Below, in pieces: positions 52,269 to 60,636 of a stretch of DNA of 64,000 nt (its first letter is position 1; each line of letters starts with the position of its first letter). Location of the stretch: NCBI RefSeq assembly GCF_009363095.1, contig NZ_CP045296.1, positions 832,838 to 896,837 of the forward strand, read 5' to 3'. The notes beneath the pieces are model-generated. The model was given only the letters and a program-made list of their open reading frames with translations, did not search any database and had not been told where the DNA came from. The translations under genes and the position numbers were made by a program. This DNA is from Paenibacillus cellulositrophicus (GTDB lineage: Bacteria; Bacillota; Bacilli; Paenibacillales; Paenibacillaceae).

Positions 52269-54395
52269 ATGGGGAAGCCCAGGCTTGTCGTGGTCGGCAA
52301 CGGGATGGCAGGGATGAGATGCGTGGAGCATATATGCGATTTTGCGCCCGACCGGTATGAGATCACCGTGTTCGGAAATGAGCCCCATCCCAATTACAAC
52401 CGGATCATGCTGTCGAAAGTGCTCCAAGGCGGAACAAATGTAGATGATATTACGATCCATGATTGGGATTGGTATACAGAACGGGGGATATCCCTGTATA
52501 CAGGAGAAACTGTACTTCGCGCCGATCCCGACCTGCAGCTGATTTACACGGAATCCGGGCGTGTGGAGCCTTATGATCGGCTGATTATTGCGACCGGCTC
52601 CTCGGCCTTTATGCCCAAAATTCCAGGCATTCATAAGCCGGGAGTGACGGCTTTCCGGAATATCGCGGATTGTGAGCGGATGATGGAAGCTTCCCGAACG
52701 TATAAGCATGCAGCCGTGATCGGCGGAGGACTGCTCGGATTGGAAGCGGCAAGGGGACTGCTAAACCTCGGCATGGAGGTCGATGTCATTCATAACGCTT
52801 CGAATCTGATGAACCGGCAGCTGGATGCCTCCGCAGCGGAGATGCTGAAGCGGGAGCTGACCCAGCAGGGGATGCGCTTTTTGGTTGAAAAACGTACGGA
52901 GCGTATTCTCGGCAGAAAGCGTGCGGAAGGCCTTCAGTTCTCTGACGGCAGCCGGCTTGGGGCTGACTTGATCGTTCTGGCTGTGGGCATTCGTCCGAAC
53001 ATTTCCGTAGCGGAAGCCAGCGGCATTCGCACAAACCGGGCGATTGTCGTGGATGATTATATGCAGACGAGTGCCGACCATATATATGCTGTCGGGGAAT
53101 GCGCGGAGCACCGCGGCATTGTCTACGGCCTGGTAGCCCCGTTATATGAGCAGGCCCGCGTACTCGCCATGCATTTATGCGGGCGGCACACGGAGCCCTA
53201 TCCAGGCTCAGTACCTTATGCACAGCTTAAGGTGTCAGGCGTGGAGGTATTTTCCGCCGGGCTGATCCAGGGTGGGGATTGCGAAACGGCGCTGCAGCAC
53301 TACGACGGCATGAAAGGGACCTATAAGAAGGTGACGATGAAAAACGGCAGGATTGCCGGAGCTGTGCTCTTTGGCGACACCTCGGAAGGGACGGAGCTGT
53401 TGGGCTATTTAAAGCGGCGGGCGCCGGTGTCCGCCTTGAAGGCGCAGCCTGCCGGGGGGAATTCTTCATTGGCCAAAACGGCCGAAGCTATGGGGGATCA
53501 AGATACGGTTTGCAATTGCAACAGTGTCACAAAAGCTGCCATTATGGAAGCCGCCGGTCTGGATGGGGCACAAACCGTGGACCAGATCCGGGAGCGGACC
53601 AAGGCGTCCGGTTCCTGCGGAGGCTGCAAGCCGATGGTGGCCGCGATCCTGGAGCTGGCGAAGTCCTCGGGAGGGAAGAAGCCGGCTCCGGCCGCTGCTC
53701 CGGTGCCGATCTGCGGCTGCACGGACATGGACCGTGCAGCGATCCGGGCCGCGCTGAGTCCGGGCAGCGATACAAGCGTCCAAGCAGCCATGCTGCGACT
53801 GGGCTGGAAGCGCCCGGAAGGCTGCCCGGTATGCCGATCGGCCGCCGCTTATTATCTCGGCATCCATCGCTCGGACGGCGGCGGAGGGCCCATGATCCGC
53901 GTGTCGGCAAGCCCGGTCGTCTCACCAGGAGTTCCGCATACGGAGGCCGGGCGGATCGCGCTCCAACTGGAGCGAAGAAGCATGGGGTGGTTCATGCCGG
54001 CACGGATACGCATCGCGGTGTCTGCGGGTCAGCGCGACCCGGCGGGTGTCCTTGTACATGATCTCGGTATCGGTGCATCCCCGGCCGGATGGGAATTGTA
54101 CGCCGGCGGACATATGGAGCATCCGGTCAAGTCGGCTCAACTGGTCGGTGTCCTGCCCGATGCCGGGGACATCATCGACATGGCTCTCGGCTGCCTTGCG
54201 CTGTACCGGGATTCCGCCTATTATCGGGAGCCTGTGTGGGAGTGGCTGGAACGATACGGGCTCCAGCGTTTACGGGAGAAGCTGCTCGATCCCGATGAGC
54301 GCGAATCGCTGCTCGAAACGATAAGCATGGCCCGATCCGCAGGAATCGACGCACAATCCGATATACACTCTGAAGAAAGGACGGTGGGCATATGA
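52269..54395 (+). CDS. nasB: assimilatory nitrate reductase electron-transfer subunit (NasB-like)
   Basis: 708 aa flavoprotein. FAD/NAD(P) disulfide-reductase fold (LVVVGNGMAGMRCVEHI, AAVIGGGLLGLEAARGL, VGECAEHRG). A BFD-type [2Fe-2S] motif follows (CNCNSVTKAAIMEA...SGSCGGCKP), then a second Cys set (ICGCTDMDRAAIRAAL...GCPVC) and a nitrite/sulfite-reductase ferredoxin-like region near the C terminus. It passes NAD(P)H electrons to NasC. ATG 52269 follows CGGAGG by eight bases; GTG 52260 overlaps that site. Four-base overlap with nasC. Confidence 0.9.
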   Translation: MGKPRLVVVGNGMAGMRCVEHICDFAPDRYEITVFGNEPHPNYNRIMLSKVLQGGTNVDDITIHDWDWYTERGISLYTGETVLRADPDLQLIYTESGRVEPYDRLIIATGSSAFMPKIPGIHKPGVTAFRNIADCERMMEASRTYKHAAVIGGGLLGLEAARGLLNLGMEVDVIHNASNLMNRQLDASAAEMLKRELTQQGMRFLVEKRTERILGRKRAEGLQFSDGSRLGADLIVLAVGIRPNISVAEASGIRTNRAIVVDDYMQTSADHIYAVGECAEHRGIVYGLVAPLYEQARVLAMHLCGRHTEPYPGSVPYAQLKVSGVEVFSAGLIQGGDCETALQHYDGMKGTYKKVTMKNGRIAGAVLFGDTSEGTELLGYLKRRAPVSALKAQPAGGNSSLAKTAEAMGDQDTVCNCNSVTKAAIMEAAGLDGAQTVDQIRERTKASGSCGGCKPMVAAILELAKSSGGKKPAPAAAPVPICGCTDMDRAAIRAALSPGSDTSVQAAMLRLGWKRPEGCPVCRSAAAYYLGIHRSDGGGGPMIRVSASPVVSPGVPHTEAGRIALQLERRSMGWFMPARIRIAVSAGQRDPAGVLVHDLGIGASPAGWELYAGGHMEHPVKSAQLVGVLPDAGDIIDMALGCLALYRDSAYYREPVWEWLERYGLQRLREKLLDPDERESLLETISMARSAGIDAQSDIHSEERTVGI

Positions 54396-56509
54396 CGCTG
54401 ACGATGAATACGCAGTGCCCTTTTTGCAGCGTGCAGTGCAAAATGACCGTAGAGATTGCACCCGGGGAGGCCAGGCAGCGATCGGGTTTTCAGGCGACGG
54501 GAGTCCCCAATGCCGCGTCCGAGGGGCGGCTGTGCGTGAAAGGGATGAACGCACACCAGCATGCTTCAAGCCGGGACCGCCTCCTGTATCCGCTGGTGCG
54601 GAAGAACGGAGAATTGGTCCGCGCCTCTTGGGAAGAGGCATTGGACACTGTCGCAGCGCGGTTCTCGGCCATTCAGGAGGCGTACGGCCGCGATGCCATT
54701 GGGGTGTATGGCGGCGGTTCATTGACTAATGAAACGGCGTATGCACTCGGCAAATTTGCGAGAGTGGCCCTCCGAAGCCGGTATATCGACTATAACGGGA
54801 GATTTTGCATGTCGGCGGCGGCATCGGCCGGGGTGAAGACGTTCGGGATCGACCGGGGGCTGACCAATCAGCTGTCGGAAATCCCGCTGGCCAAATGCAT
54901 TATTCTCGCCGGCACGAACATCGCGGAGTGCCAGCCGACCCTCATGCCTTATTTTATCCGGGCGAAAGAGAATGGGGCATTCATCATCGTCATTGATCCC
55001 CGGGCAACCGCGACGGCGGAGCTGGCGGATCTTCATCTCCAGGTGAAGCCGGGAACCGACAGCGCTTTGGTGAGCGGTATGCTGAAGGTTATCTTGGACG
55101 AAAATTTGATCGACTCGGCATTTATTCAGAGCCGCACAAAGGATTTTGACCAGCTCAAGGCTGATTTGCTCCGAATAGATTTGGAAGGGATTTCCGAGTT
55201 AACAGGCGTAAGCGTTGAGCAGATAAGAACCGCTGCCGTGACCTATGCCAAAGCGGGCACCGGCATGGTGTTTACTGCGCGCGGCGTGGAGCAGCATGCC
55301 GATGGCCATATGGCGGTCCGGAATTTTCTGAATATGGTTCTGGCCACCGGTAAAATCGGCAGGGAAGGCTGCGGCTACGGTGCCGTTACGGGTCAGGGGA
55401 ATGGACAGGGCGGCAGAGAGCATGGACAGAAGGCGGATCAGCTGCCCGGCTACCGTTCGATCGAAAATGAAAACGACCGCGCGTTCGTGGCAAAGGTTTG
55501 GGGAATTCCGCCCGAAGAGCTCCCTGGAAAAGGGGTATCCGCTTATGAAATGATGGAGCTCGTACACCAGGAACAGATCAAAGCGTTATTCGTCATGGGC
55601 TCGAATCCGGTTGTTTCCAATCCCCATGCTTCGCTGGTGGACGAGGGCATCCAAAAGCTTGATTTTCTGGTCGTCGCCGATATGTTTCTGTCTGAAACGG
55701 CAAAGTACGCGGATGTTGTCCTGCCGGTCACTTCCTATATGGAAAACGAAGGGACACTGACGAATCTGGAAGGCCGCGTACTGCTGAGGGAAGCAGCCAG
55801 GCCGGCGCCGGGCGAGACGCGCCATGATTGGCAGATCTTGTGTTCGGTTGCGGAAAAGCTCGGCAGAGGGGCTTATTTTCCGTTTAAGGATGCAGAAGAA
55901 ATTTTTAATGAGCTGAGGAAAGCCAGCCAGGGCGGGATTGCCGACTACTTCGGGATCACTTACGAACGCCTGCGGCGGGAAGAAGGCATTTACTGGCCGT
56001 GCCCGTCAATCGACCACCCGGGGACAGGGAGGCTGTTCGAACACTCCTTCGCTCACGCAGACGGACTTGCCCGGTTTCAGACGGTACCTGTTGCTTCACA
56101 GGGCGAGGAAACGAACGGCGAATATCCGCTCATCATGACCAACGGCAGGGTGCTTCCACATTATTTGACGGGCGTTCAAACCCGGCGCAGTCCGGTGCTC
56201 GCCGCAAAGTTCGTGGAGAGCTTCATGGAGATTCACCCGCTGACCGCGCGTAAGCACCGGATTGAAGACGGAGCGCTCGTACGCGTCGGTTCCAAACGGG
56301 GGACGGTTACCGTACGCAGCCGGTATTCTGACAAAATTCGTGAGGATACCGTATTTATTCCGATGCATTGGGGAGACGCCCAGAATGTGAATTTGGCCAC
56401 CAATCCGGAGCTGGATCCATACTGCAAAATGCCTGATTTCAAAGTCAGCGCCGTCCGGGTTCGGCCGCTTGCCGAAGAATGGCCAGAAGATGAAGGAGAG
56501 ATCATCTAG
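54392..56509 (+). CDS. nasC: assimilatory nitrate reductase catalytic subunit
   Basis: 705 aa molybdopterin oxidoreductase. N-terminal [4Fe-4S] Cys set CPFCSVQC...GRLCVKG, bis-MGD-binding segments (GGGSLTNETAYALGKFARV, GTNIAECQPTLMPYF, MGSNPVVSNPH) and a C-terminal dinucleotide-binding domain (TNGRVLPHYLTGVQTRRSP, HWGDAQNVNLATNPELDP). It reduces nitrate to nitrite in the cytoplasm. No nitrite reductase (NasDE) or molybdenum-cofactor gene follows in the window. Confidence 0.93.
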   Translation: MTLTMNTQCPFCSVQCKMTVEIAPGEARQRSGFQATGVPNAASEGRLCVKGMNAHQHASSRDRLLYPLVRKNGELVRASWEEALDTVAARFSAIQEAYGRDAIGVYGGGSLTNETAYALGKFARVALRSRYIDYNGRFCMSAAASAGVKTFGIDRGLTNQLSEIPLAKCIILAGTNIAECQPTLMPYFIRAKENGAFIIVIDPRATATAELADLHLQVKPGTDSALVSGMLKVILDENLIDSAFIQSRTKDFDQLKADLLRIDLEGISELTGVSVEQIRTAAVTYAKAGTGMVFTARGVEQHADGHMAVRNFLNMVLATGKIGREGCGYGAVTGQGNGQGGREHGQKADQLPGYRSIENENDRAFVAKVWGIPPEELPGKGVSAYEMMELVHQEQIKALFVMGSNPVVSNPHASLVDEGIQKLDFLVVADMFLSETAKYADVVLPVTSYMENEGTLTNLEGRVLLREAARPAPGETRHDWQILCSVAEKLGRGAYFPFKDAEEIFNELRKASQGGIADYFGITYERLRREEGIYWPCPSIDHPGTGRLFEHSFAHADGLARFQTVPVASQGEETNGEYPLIMTNGRVLPHYLTGVQTRRSPVLAAKFVESFMEIHPLTARKHRIEDGALVRVGSKRGTVTVRSRYSDKIREDTVFIPMHWGDAQNVNLATNPELDPYCKMPDFKVSAVRVRPLAEEWPEDEGEII

Positions 56510-56661
56510 AAAAAATACACCGCATATCTGAGTTCAACATTAGGTTTATCAACAAATTGGTCTGCTCCAAATCGCTGTGGATTGGCCCTTATTCCCGCCA
56601 GTGACTCATGCTACAATAGCCGTGTCATGGAATTTACGATGCAAGAAAGGGGAGAGGGCGC

Positions 56662-57516
56662 ATGAATATTTTGATCGCAGGCGCTTCCGGAGCTGTTGGC
56701 CGTTTGCTGGTGCCGCGGCTGGTCCAGGCCGGCCATACAGTGACAGGTACGACTCATCGGCCGGAAAACATACAAGTCATTGAATCATTGGGAGCTAAAG
56801 CCCTTGTCGCGGATGCATTTGACCGGGATGCTACTTTTGCAGCAGTCCGCGAAGCAAGGCCGGAAGTTGTCATCCACCAGCTGACATCCCTCGGCAGCCG
56901 GGTTTTCGCGGAAAACTCCCGCATTCGGGTAGAAGGAACCCGTCATTTGGTCGATGCCGCCCGTGAAGCCGGCGTGAAACGAATCATTGTCCAGAGCATT
57001 GCGTGGGCTTATCAGCCGGGCAATGGTCCGGCGACAGAAAATGTACCTCTGGATGTCGAATCTGCGGATCCTTCCCGTACACGTACCGTGGATGCCGTTG
57101 CTGCACTTGAGGAGACCGCAGCGGAAATTCCGGAGCATGTCATTCTTCGCTACGGGTTGTTTTATGGTCCCGGAACATGGTATACGAGCGGCGGGTATAT
57201 GGCCGAAGAGGTGCGTGAGGGACGACTGTCTGCCAATGAAGGAGTTTCCTCATTCGTACATGTGGAGGACGCCGCCCATGCCGCATGCCAAGCGCTGGAT
57301 TGGCCGTCCGGTGTATATAATATTGTGGATGACGAGCCGGCACGGGGCACCGATTGGCTCCCGATTTTTGCAGAGTCGGTCGGTGTTTCCCTGCTGCACA
57401 CTGCTTCAGGTGAGGGGCAGCCTTGGGAACGTGGTGCGGCAAATGCCAAAGCACGCGGGCTGGGATGGAAACCGCTGTACCCCTCTTGGCGAACCGGTTT
57501 TCGAGGGAGTCATTAA
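56662..57516 (+). CDS. NAD-dependent epimerase/dehydratase (extended SDR)
   Basis: 284 aa. Cofactor loop GASGAVGRLLVPRLV, VEGTRHLVDAAREAGVKRIIVQS and RYGLFYGPGTWY (the family Tyr is shifted). The closing VYNIVDDEP is typical. Substrate unknown. AAAGGGGAGAGG precedes ATG 56662; it is apparently a single-gene transcript. Confidence 0.88.
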   Translation: MNILIAGASGAVGRLLVPRLVQAGHTVTGTTHRPENIQVIESLGAKALVADAFDRDATFAAVREARPEVVIHQLTSLGSRVFAENSRIRVEGTRHLVDAAREAGVKRIIVQSIAWAYQPGNGPATENVPLDVESADPSRTRTVDAVAALEETAAEIPEHVILRYGLFYGPGTWYTSGGYMAEEVREGRLSANEGVSSFVHVEDAAHAACQALDWPSGVYNIVDDEPARGTDWLPIFAESVGVSLLHTASGEGQPWERGAANAKARGLGWKPLYPSWRTGFRGSH

Positions 57517-57551
57517 AGCTTACGAAATACACGAATGCACCGCTTATCAGA

Positions 57552-57600
57552 CATTGGACAGCCACGGCTGTTCCAATGCACTATAAGGGGTGCTTTTTTT
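57552..57600 (+). terminator. double hairpin terminator
   Basis: CATTGGACAGCC pairs with GGCTGTTCCAATG (one bulge; 57552-57578), then GCAC/GTGC (57578-57593) followed by seven T. Confidence 0.75.
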
Positions 57601-57627
57601 GTCGGGGAAACCAGCCGGTAATTGTGC

Positions 57628-57659
57628 TTGACTCTCACCTATACGTGAGGGTTTAGTAT
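57628..57659 (+). promoter_or_regulatory. MerR-type promoter with long spacer
   Basis: -35 TTGACT (57628-57633) and -10 TAGTAT (57654-57659) are 20 bp apart. The spacer carries the inverted repeat CTCAC-CTATAC-GTGAG (57634-57649). An over-long spacer with a central operator is the hallmark of MerR-family activation; the regulator gene directly downstream is the obvious candidate. Confidence 0.78.
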
Positions 57660-57679
57660 GGATATGGGAGGTGCTCAAG

Positions 57680-58498
57680 ATGATGTATAAGATCGGACAA
57701 TTGGCCAAGGAGGCTGGTATCTCCATCCGCACGCTGCGCTATTACGATGAAATGGGTATCCTGACCCCCTCTTTCGTATCTGATGCCGGATATCGGTACT
57801 ACAACGAAGACGACATCATGAAGCTGCATCACATTACGACTTTGAAGCAGCTTGGGTTTACACTGGGACAAATCCGAAACATCTTAGAGGCGGAAGCCGG
57901 AGGGTCTCACGCCGAAAAATGGACACACGCAATCCGGATGCAGCTTGATTTGCTCCAGGATGAAAAGCATCGCCTCGAGCTGCTTGAGCGCCGGCTGCTG
58001 ACGACGCTGCGCACAATCGAACTCCGGGGTGACGTGCCGGTGGAAGAACTGGTCCTGTTCATCCAGATGCTCCATTCAAGAGAAGCCGACTCGGCAGCAA
58101 AATCCGTCCAGCGGAACAACAGGGTTCGGCAGTTTGCTCCCGATGAGCTCCCGATTATCGAGAAGCTGCCGAAGATGGATGAGGATGATCCGCGGTCGGA
58201 TGAATGGATCGGCCTGCTGCGGGACATTCATCGCCACCTCGAGGAGCCACCGGATTCACCGGCATCCAGACAGTTGGCACAGCGGCTGCTGACCATTGGC
58301 GAAGGGTGGTTTGATGGCCGGGAAGACGTGCTGGAGAAGTATTGGGAGTGGATTCGTCCCGAAGCCGGTGAAAGCGAAAAGGTCCTCGGGTTGGATGAAA
58401 ATACGGTAAACTACATCGACCGCATCGTAGGCGAGTATCTGCGGCACGAGCAAGAGCAGCAAACGGATAAGACGAAAGGAAGGGATCGAAATGAATGA
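57680..58498 (+). CDS. MerR-family regulator
   Basis: 272 aa. N-terminal winged HTH (MYKIGQLAKEAGISIRTLRYYDEMGIL), helical coiled-coil region, and a C-terminal TipAS-like helical domain (residues about 150-250). ATG 57680 is eight bases from GGGAGG; GTG 57671 overlaps that site. Its 3' end overlaps the first SMR gene, so it probably controls the exporter in response to a drug or cation. Confidence 0.9.
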   Translation: MMYKIGQLAKEAGISIRTLRYYDEMGILTPSFVSDAGYRYYNEDDIMKLHHITTLKQLGFTLGQIRNILEAEAGGSHAEKWTHAIRMQLDLLQDEKHRLELLERRLLTTLRTIELRGDVPVEELVLFIQMLHSREADSAAKSVQRNNRVRQFAPDELPIIEKLPKMDEDDPRSDEWIGLLRDIHRHLEEPPDSPASRQLAQRLLTIGEGWFDGREDVLEKYWEWIRPEAGESEKVLGLDENTVNYIDRIVGEYLRHEQEQQTDKTKGRDRNE

Positions 58499-58871
58499 GC
58501 AAGCAAAAACCGCGACGCCAGCGAAACCCGTGAAACCGCGCAAACCGATAAGCAAAAACCAGGCGTGGGCTTATGTGGCGATCGGAGGAATCCTCGAAAT
58601 CGTCTGGGCTTCAGGCTTCAAATATGTGGAGATTCCCTCCATTATCGTGCTGATCGCCCTGCTGACGAGCTTTGAGCTGGTCATCCGTGCAGCGAAGGTT
58701 CTGCCGGTTGCGACAACCTACGCCGTTTTTGCCGGAATCGGCACGATCGGAACCGTCGTTGTGGAAGCTGTGTATTCCGGTGGTATTGGCCTGCTGAAAG
58801 TCGGCATTATTTTGCTCTTATTGCTGTTTATCATCGGTTTAAAACTTACCAGCGGGGAGGAACACAGCTAA
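58491..58871 (+). CDS. paired SMR exporter subunit 1
   Basis: 126 aa small multidrug resistance protein with four membrane helices and the essential Glu in GGILEIVWASGFKYVE. It has an unusual Lys/Pro-rich N-terminal extension of about 24 residues. It overlaps the MerR gene by eight bases and the next SMR gene by one, as in heterodimeric YkkCD/EbrAB-type pairs. Confidence 0.9.
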   Translation: MNEQAKTATPAKPVKPRKPISKNQAWAYVAIGGILEIVWASGFKYVEIPSIIVLIALLTSFELVIRAAKVLPVATTYAVFAGIGTIGTVVVEAVYSGGIGLLKVGIILLLLLFIIGLKLTSGEEHS

Positions 58872-59185
58872 TGGCTTGGGTGCTGCTTATTGCTGCCGGA
58901 TTGCTTGAAATCGTCGGCGTGATCGGAATCAAAAGGGTATCGGAACAAAATAACTGGACCAATAACCTCATTCTTATCGGCGGTTTCATCGCGAGCTTTT
59001 CATTGCTGGTCAGAGCGATCGAGTCGATCCCTCTGTCGACGGCTTATGCAGTCTGGACGGGGATCGGTTCGGTTGGAGCGGCCGTTGTGGGTATGATGTT
59101 TTTCAAGGAATCGAAAACGCCGGTTCGCCTGTTTTGCATCATGGGCGTCATCGGCTGTGTCATCGGGCTTCGGCTTGTTGAGTAA
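58871..59185 (+). CDS. paired SMR exporter subunit 2
   Basis: 104 aa, four helices, with the conserved Glu in AGLLEIVGVIGIKRVSE and the signature PLSTAYAVWTGIGSVGA. It starts in a TAATG overlap with subunit 1. No guanidine (ykkC) riboswitch is visible upstream of the pair; regulation is by the MerR promoter. Confidence 0.92.
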   Translation: MAWVLLIAAGLLEIVGVIGIKRVSEQNNWTNNLILIGGFIASFSLLVRAIESIPLSTAYAVWTGIGSVGAAVVGMMFFKESKTPVRLFCIMGVIGCVIGLRLVE

Positions 59186-59216
59186 ACCGCACCCTATCTG
59201 AATAAGGCAACGATGC

Positions 59217-59241
59217 AAAACCCCGCTAAACGGGGTTTTTT
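59217..59241 (+). terminator. terminator of the SMR operon
   Basis: AAAACCCCG-CTAAA-CGGGGTTTT followed by more T. Confidence 0.92.
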
Positions 59242-59293
59242 GTGCTGAAATCCGATGTACCGTAAGGGTTGTGCCGAACCGCTGGACAAGAAA

Positions 59294-59306
59294 AAACGGT
59301 TTAATG
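59294..59306. promoter_or_regulatory. LacI operator candidate, site 1
   Basis: AAACGGTTTAATG. It shares CGGTTTAATG with sites at 59373 and 60463. Located 140 bp upstream of the LacI gene. Confidence 0.55.
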
Positions 59307-59372
59307 CCGGAATTAATCATCTAATGTTCAGGTTTTACATACATATTTCATGAACATGGAACATTTTTAACA

Positions 59373-59386
59373 AAACCGGTTTAATG
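59373..59386. promoter_or_regulatory. LacI operator candidate, site 2
   Basis: AAACCGGTTTAATG, containing the perfect 10-base palindrome AAACCGGTTT with the central CG typical of LacI/GalR operators. It lies 60 bp upstream of the LacI start, suiting autoregulation. Confidence 0.65.
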
Positions 59387-59445
59387 TAGGACTTGTACTT
59401 GAGACAAATTCCAAGCCAAGACATGAAGGAGAGGATTAGGCGAAC

Positions 59446-60468
59446 GTGGTTACGATTGCTGATGTAGCAAAAGCTGCGGGGGTTTCGAAAGGTACGGTAT
59501 CCAGCGTGTTCAGCAAGAAACGTCCCATCAGCAAAGAGGTCACGCAGCGTGTGCTTAAGGCGGCAGAGGAATTGAACTACAGGCCGAATTACTGGGCAAG
59601 GAGCCTCGTAAACCGGAAAACCAACATTATCGGGCTGAACATGCGCAGCGAGAAAATGCCGCTGGACGCGTTCCAGCACGAATTGCTCGACGGCATGATG
59701 GAGGTTTGTTATGAACATGGCTACCGGATATTGATTAACATTTTGCAGCCTTCCCTGCTCAAGCAGGTGGAGCTTATCGCTTCAGATCCGGTGGACGGAG
59801 AAATTTTGCTCGACCCGATTCATGACGATCCCCGAATTGAAGACCGGCTGAAGCGACACGTCCCCATCGTTGTTGTGGGACGCCCGTCGGGCGAGCTGGC
59901 CGGACAGGTATGCTCCGTCGATAACGACAATATCGCGGCGGCCGCCAAATCGGTCAGGCTTCTTCTAACGCAAGGGCACCGGCGTATCTTGTTTCTCAAC
60001 TCGGCGAAGGACCGGACCGTGGCGGAGGATCGGGAGCTGGGTTATTATTTGGCCCACCGCGAAGCCGGTGTGGATCCGGTGGCAGGACTAATCTTGAACA
60101 AGCCAGATGACGATGGAACCTCGATCCGCTTCGGATACGAGACGACCCTGCAGATGCTTCGCGAACACGCTGGCATTTCCGCCATACTGGCGGACAACGA
60201 ATCGATGGCTATGGGCATTTATCAAGCGGCGGAAGAGCTTGGACTTCACATTCCCGGAGATTTTTCGGTTATCGCTTTCAGCGGAGGCGAGCATTTCCCG
60301 CCCGCAATGCATCCGCCGTTAACCGGGATGAGGCTGGATGCAAGAACAATCGGCATGGAAGCCGCCCGCCTGCTGATCGAGCAGGTGACTGCCGGCGCAG
60401 CCGGGGTTAAGCGGATACTCCTTCCGTCCGAACTGGTGGAGCGCGGTTCCTGCGCGTGCACCCATTAA
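59446..60468 (+). CDS. LacI-family regulator
   Basis: 340 aa. N-terminal HTH and hinge (TIADVAKAAGVSKGTVSSVFSKKRPISKEVTQRVLKAAEELNYRPNYWARSL split across both), then the periplasmic-binding-protein-like sensor domain. GTG 59446 follows AAGGAGAGG. It precedes a sugar ABC operon and is surrounded by three CGGTTTAATG sites, so it likely regulates itself and the transporter. One operator overlaps its own stop codon. Confidence 0.93.
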   Translation: MVTIADVAKAAGVSKGTVSSVFSKKRPISKEVTQRVLKAAEELNYRPNYWARSLVNRKTNIIGLNMRSEKMPLDAFQHELLDGMMEVCYEHGYRILINILQPSLLKQVELIASDPVDGEILLDPIHDDPRIEDRLKRHVPIVVVGRPSGELAGQVCSVDNDNIAAAAKSVRLLLTQGHRRILFLNSAKDRTVAEDRELGYYLAHREAGVDPVAGLILNKPDDDGTSIRFGYETTLQMLREHAGISAILADNESMAMGIYQAAEELGLHIPGDFSVIAFSGGEHFPPAMHPPLTGMRLDARTIGMEAARLLIEQVTAGAAGVKRILLPSELVERGSCACTH

Positions 60469-60477
60469 ACCGTTTAC
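60463..60477. promoter_or_regulatory. LacI operator candidate, site 3
   Basis: CATTAAACCGTTTAC, the reverse complement of GTAAACGGTTTAATG, overlapping the LacI stop codon and 160 bp before the lipoprotein gene it probably controls. Confidence 0.6.
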
Positions 60478-60491
60478 ACATTGCTATCTAT

Positions 60492-60604
60492 AAGAAAAAC
60501 GTCTATCGACGTACCTTCAAAGAAGACAGACCGCGTCCAGGGGAAGTTTTTCTTGCGATTATAGAATCGTTCAGCTCCGCTGAAAATTTATCATTCTATA
60601 ATCT
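60492..60604 (+). repeat. structured dispersed repeat, copy 2
   Basis: Same orientation as copy 1 with about 13 differences over 113 bp. Hairpin 1 arms AAGAAAAAC (60492-60500) and GTTTTTCTT (60546-60554) and hairpin 2 arms TTATAGAAT (60559-60567) and ATTCTATAA (60593-60601) are unchanged; most differences fall in loops or unpaired parts. It lies between operator site 3 and the lipoprotein gene, 33 bp before its ATG. Confidence 0.75.
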
Positions 60605-60636
60605 AAAAACAAAAATCATGGTTGGAGGTGTTTTGA

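Noticed and set aside
58380..58870. Guanidine (ykkC) riboswitch in front of the SMR pair
   Set aside because: The SMR genes overlap each other and the MerR gene, leaving no leader, and nothing ykkC-like is seen upstream of merR.
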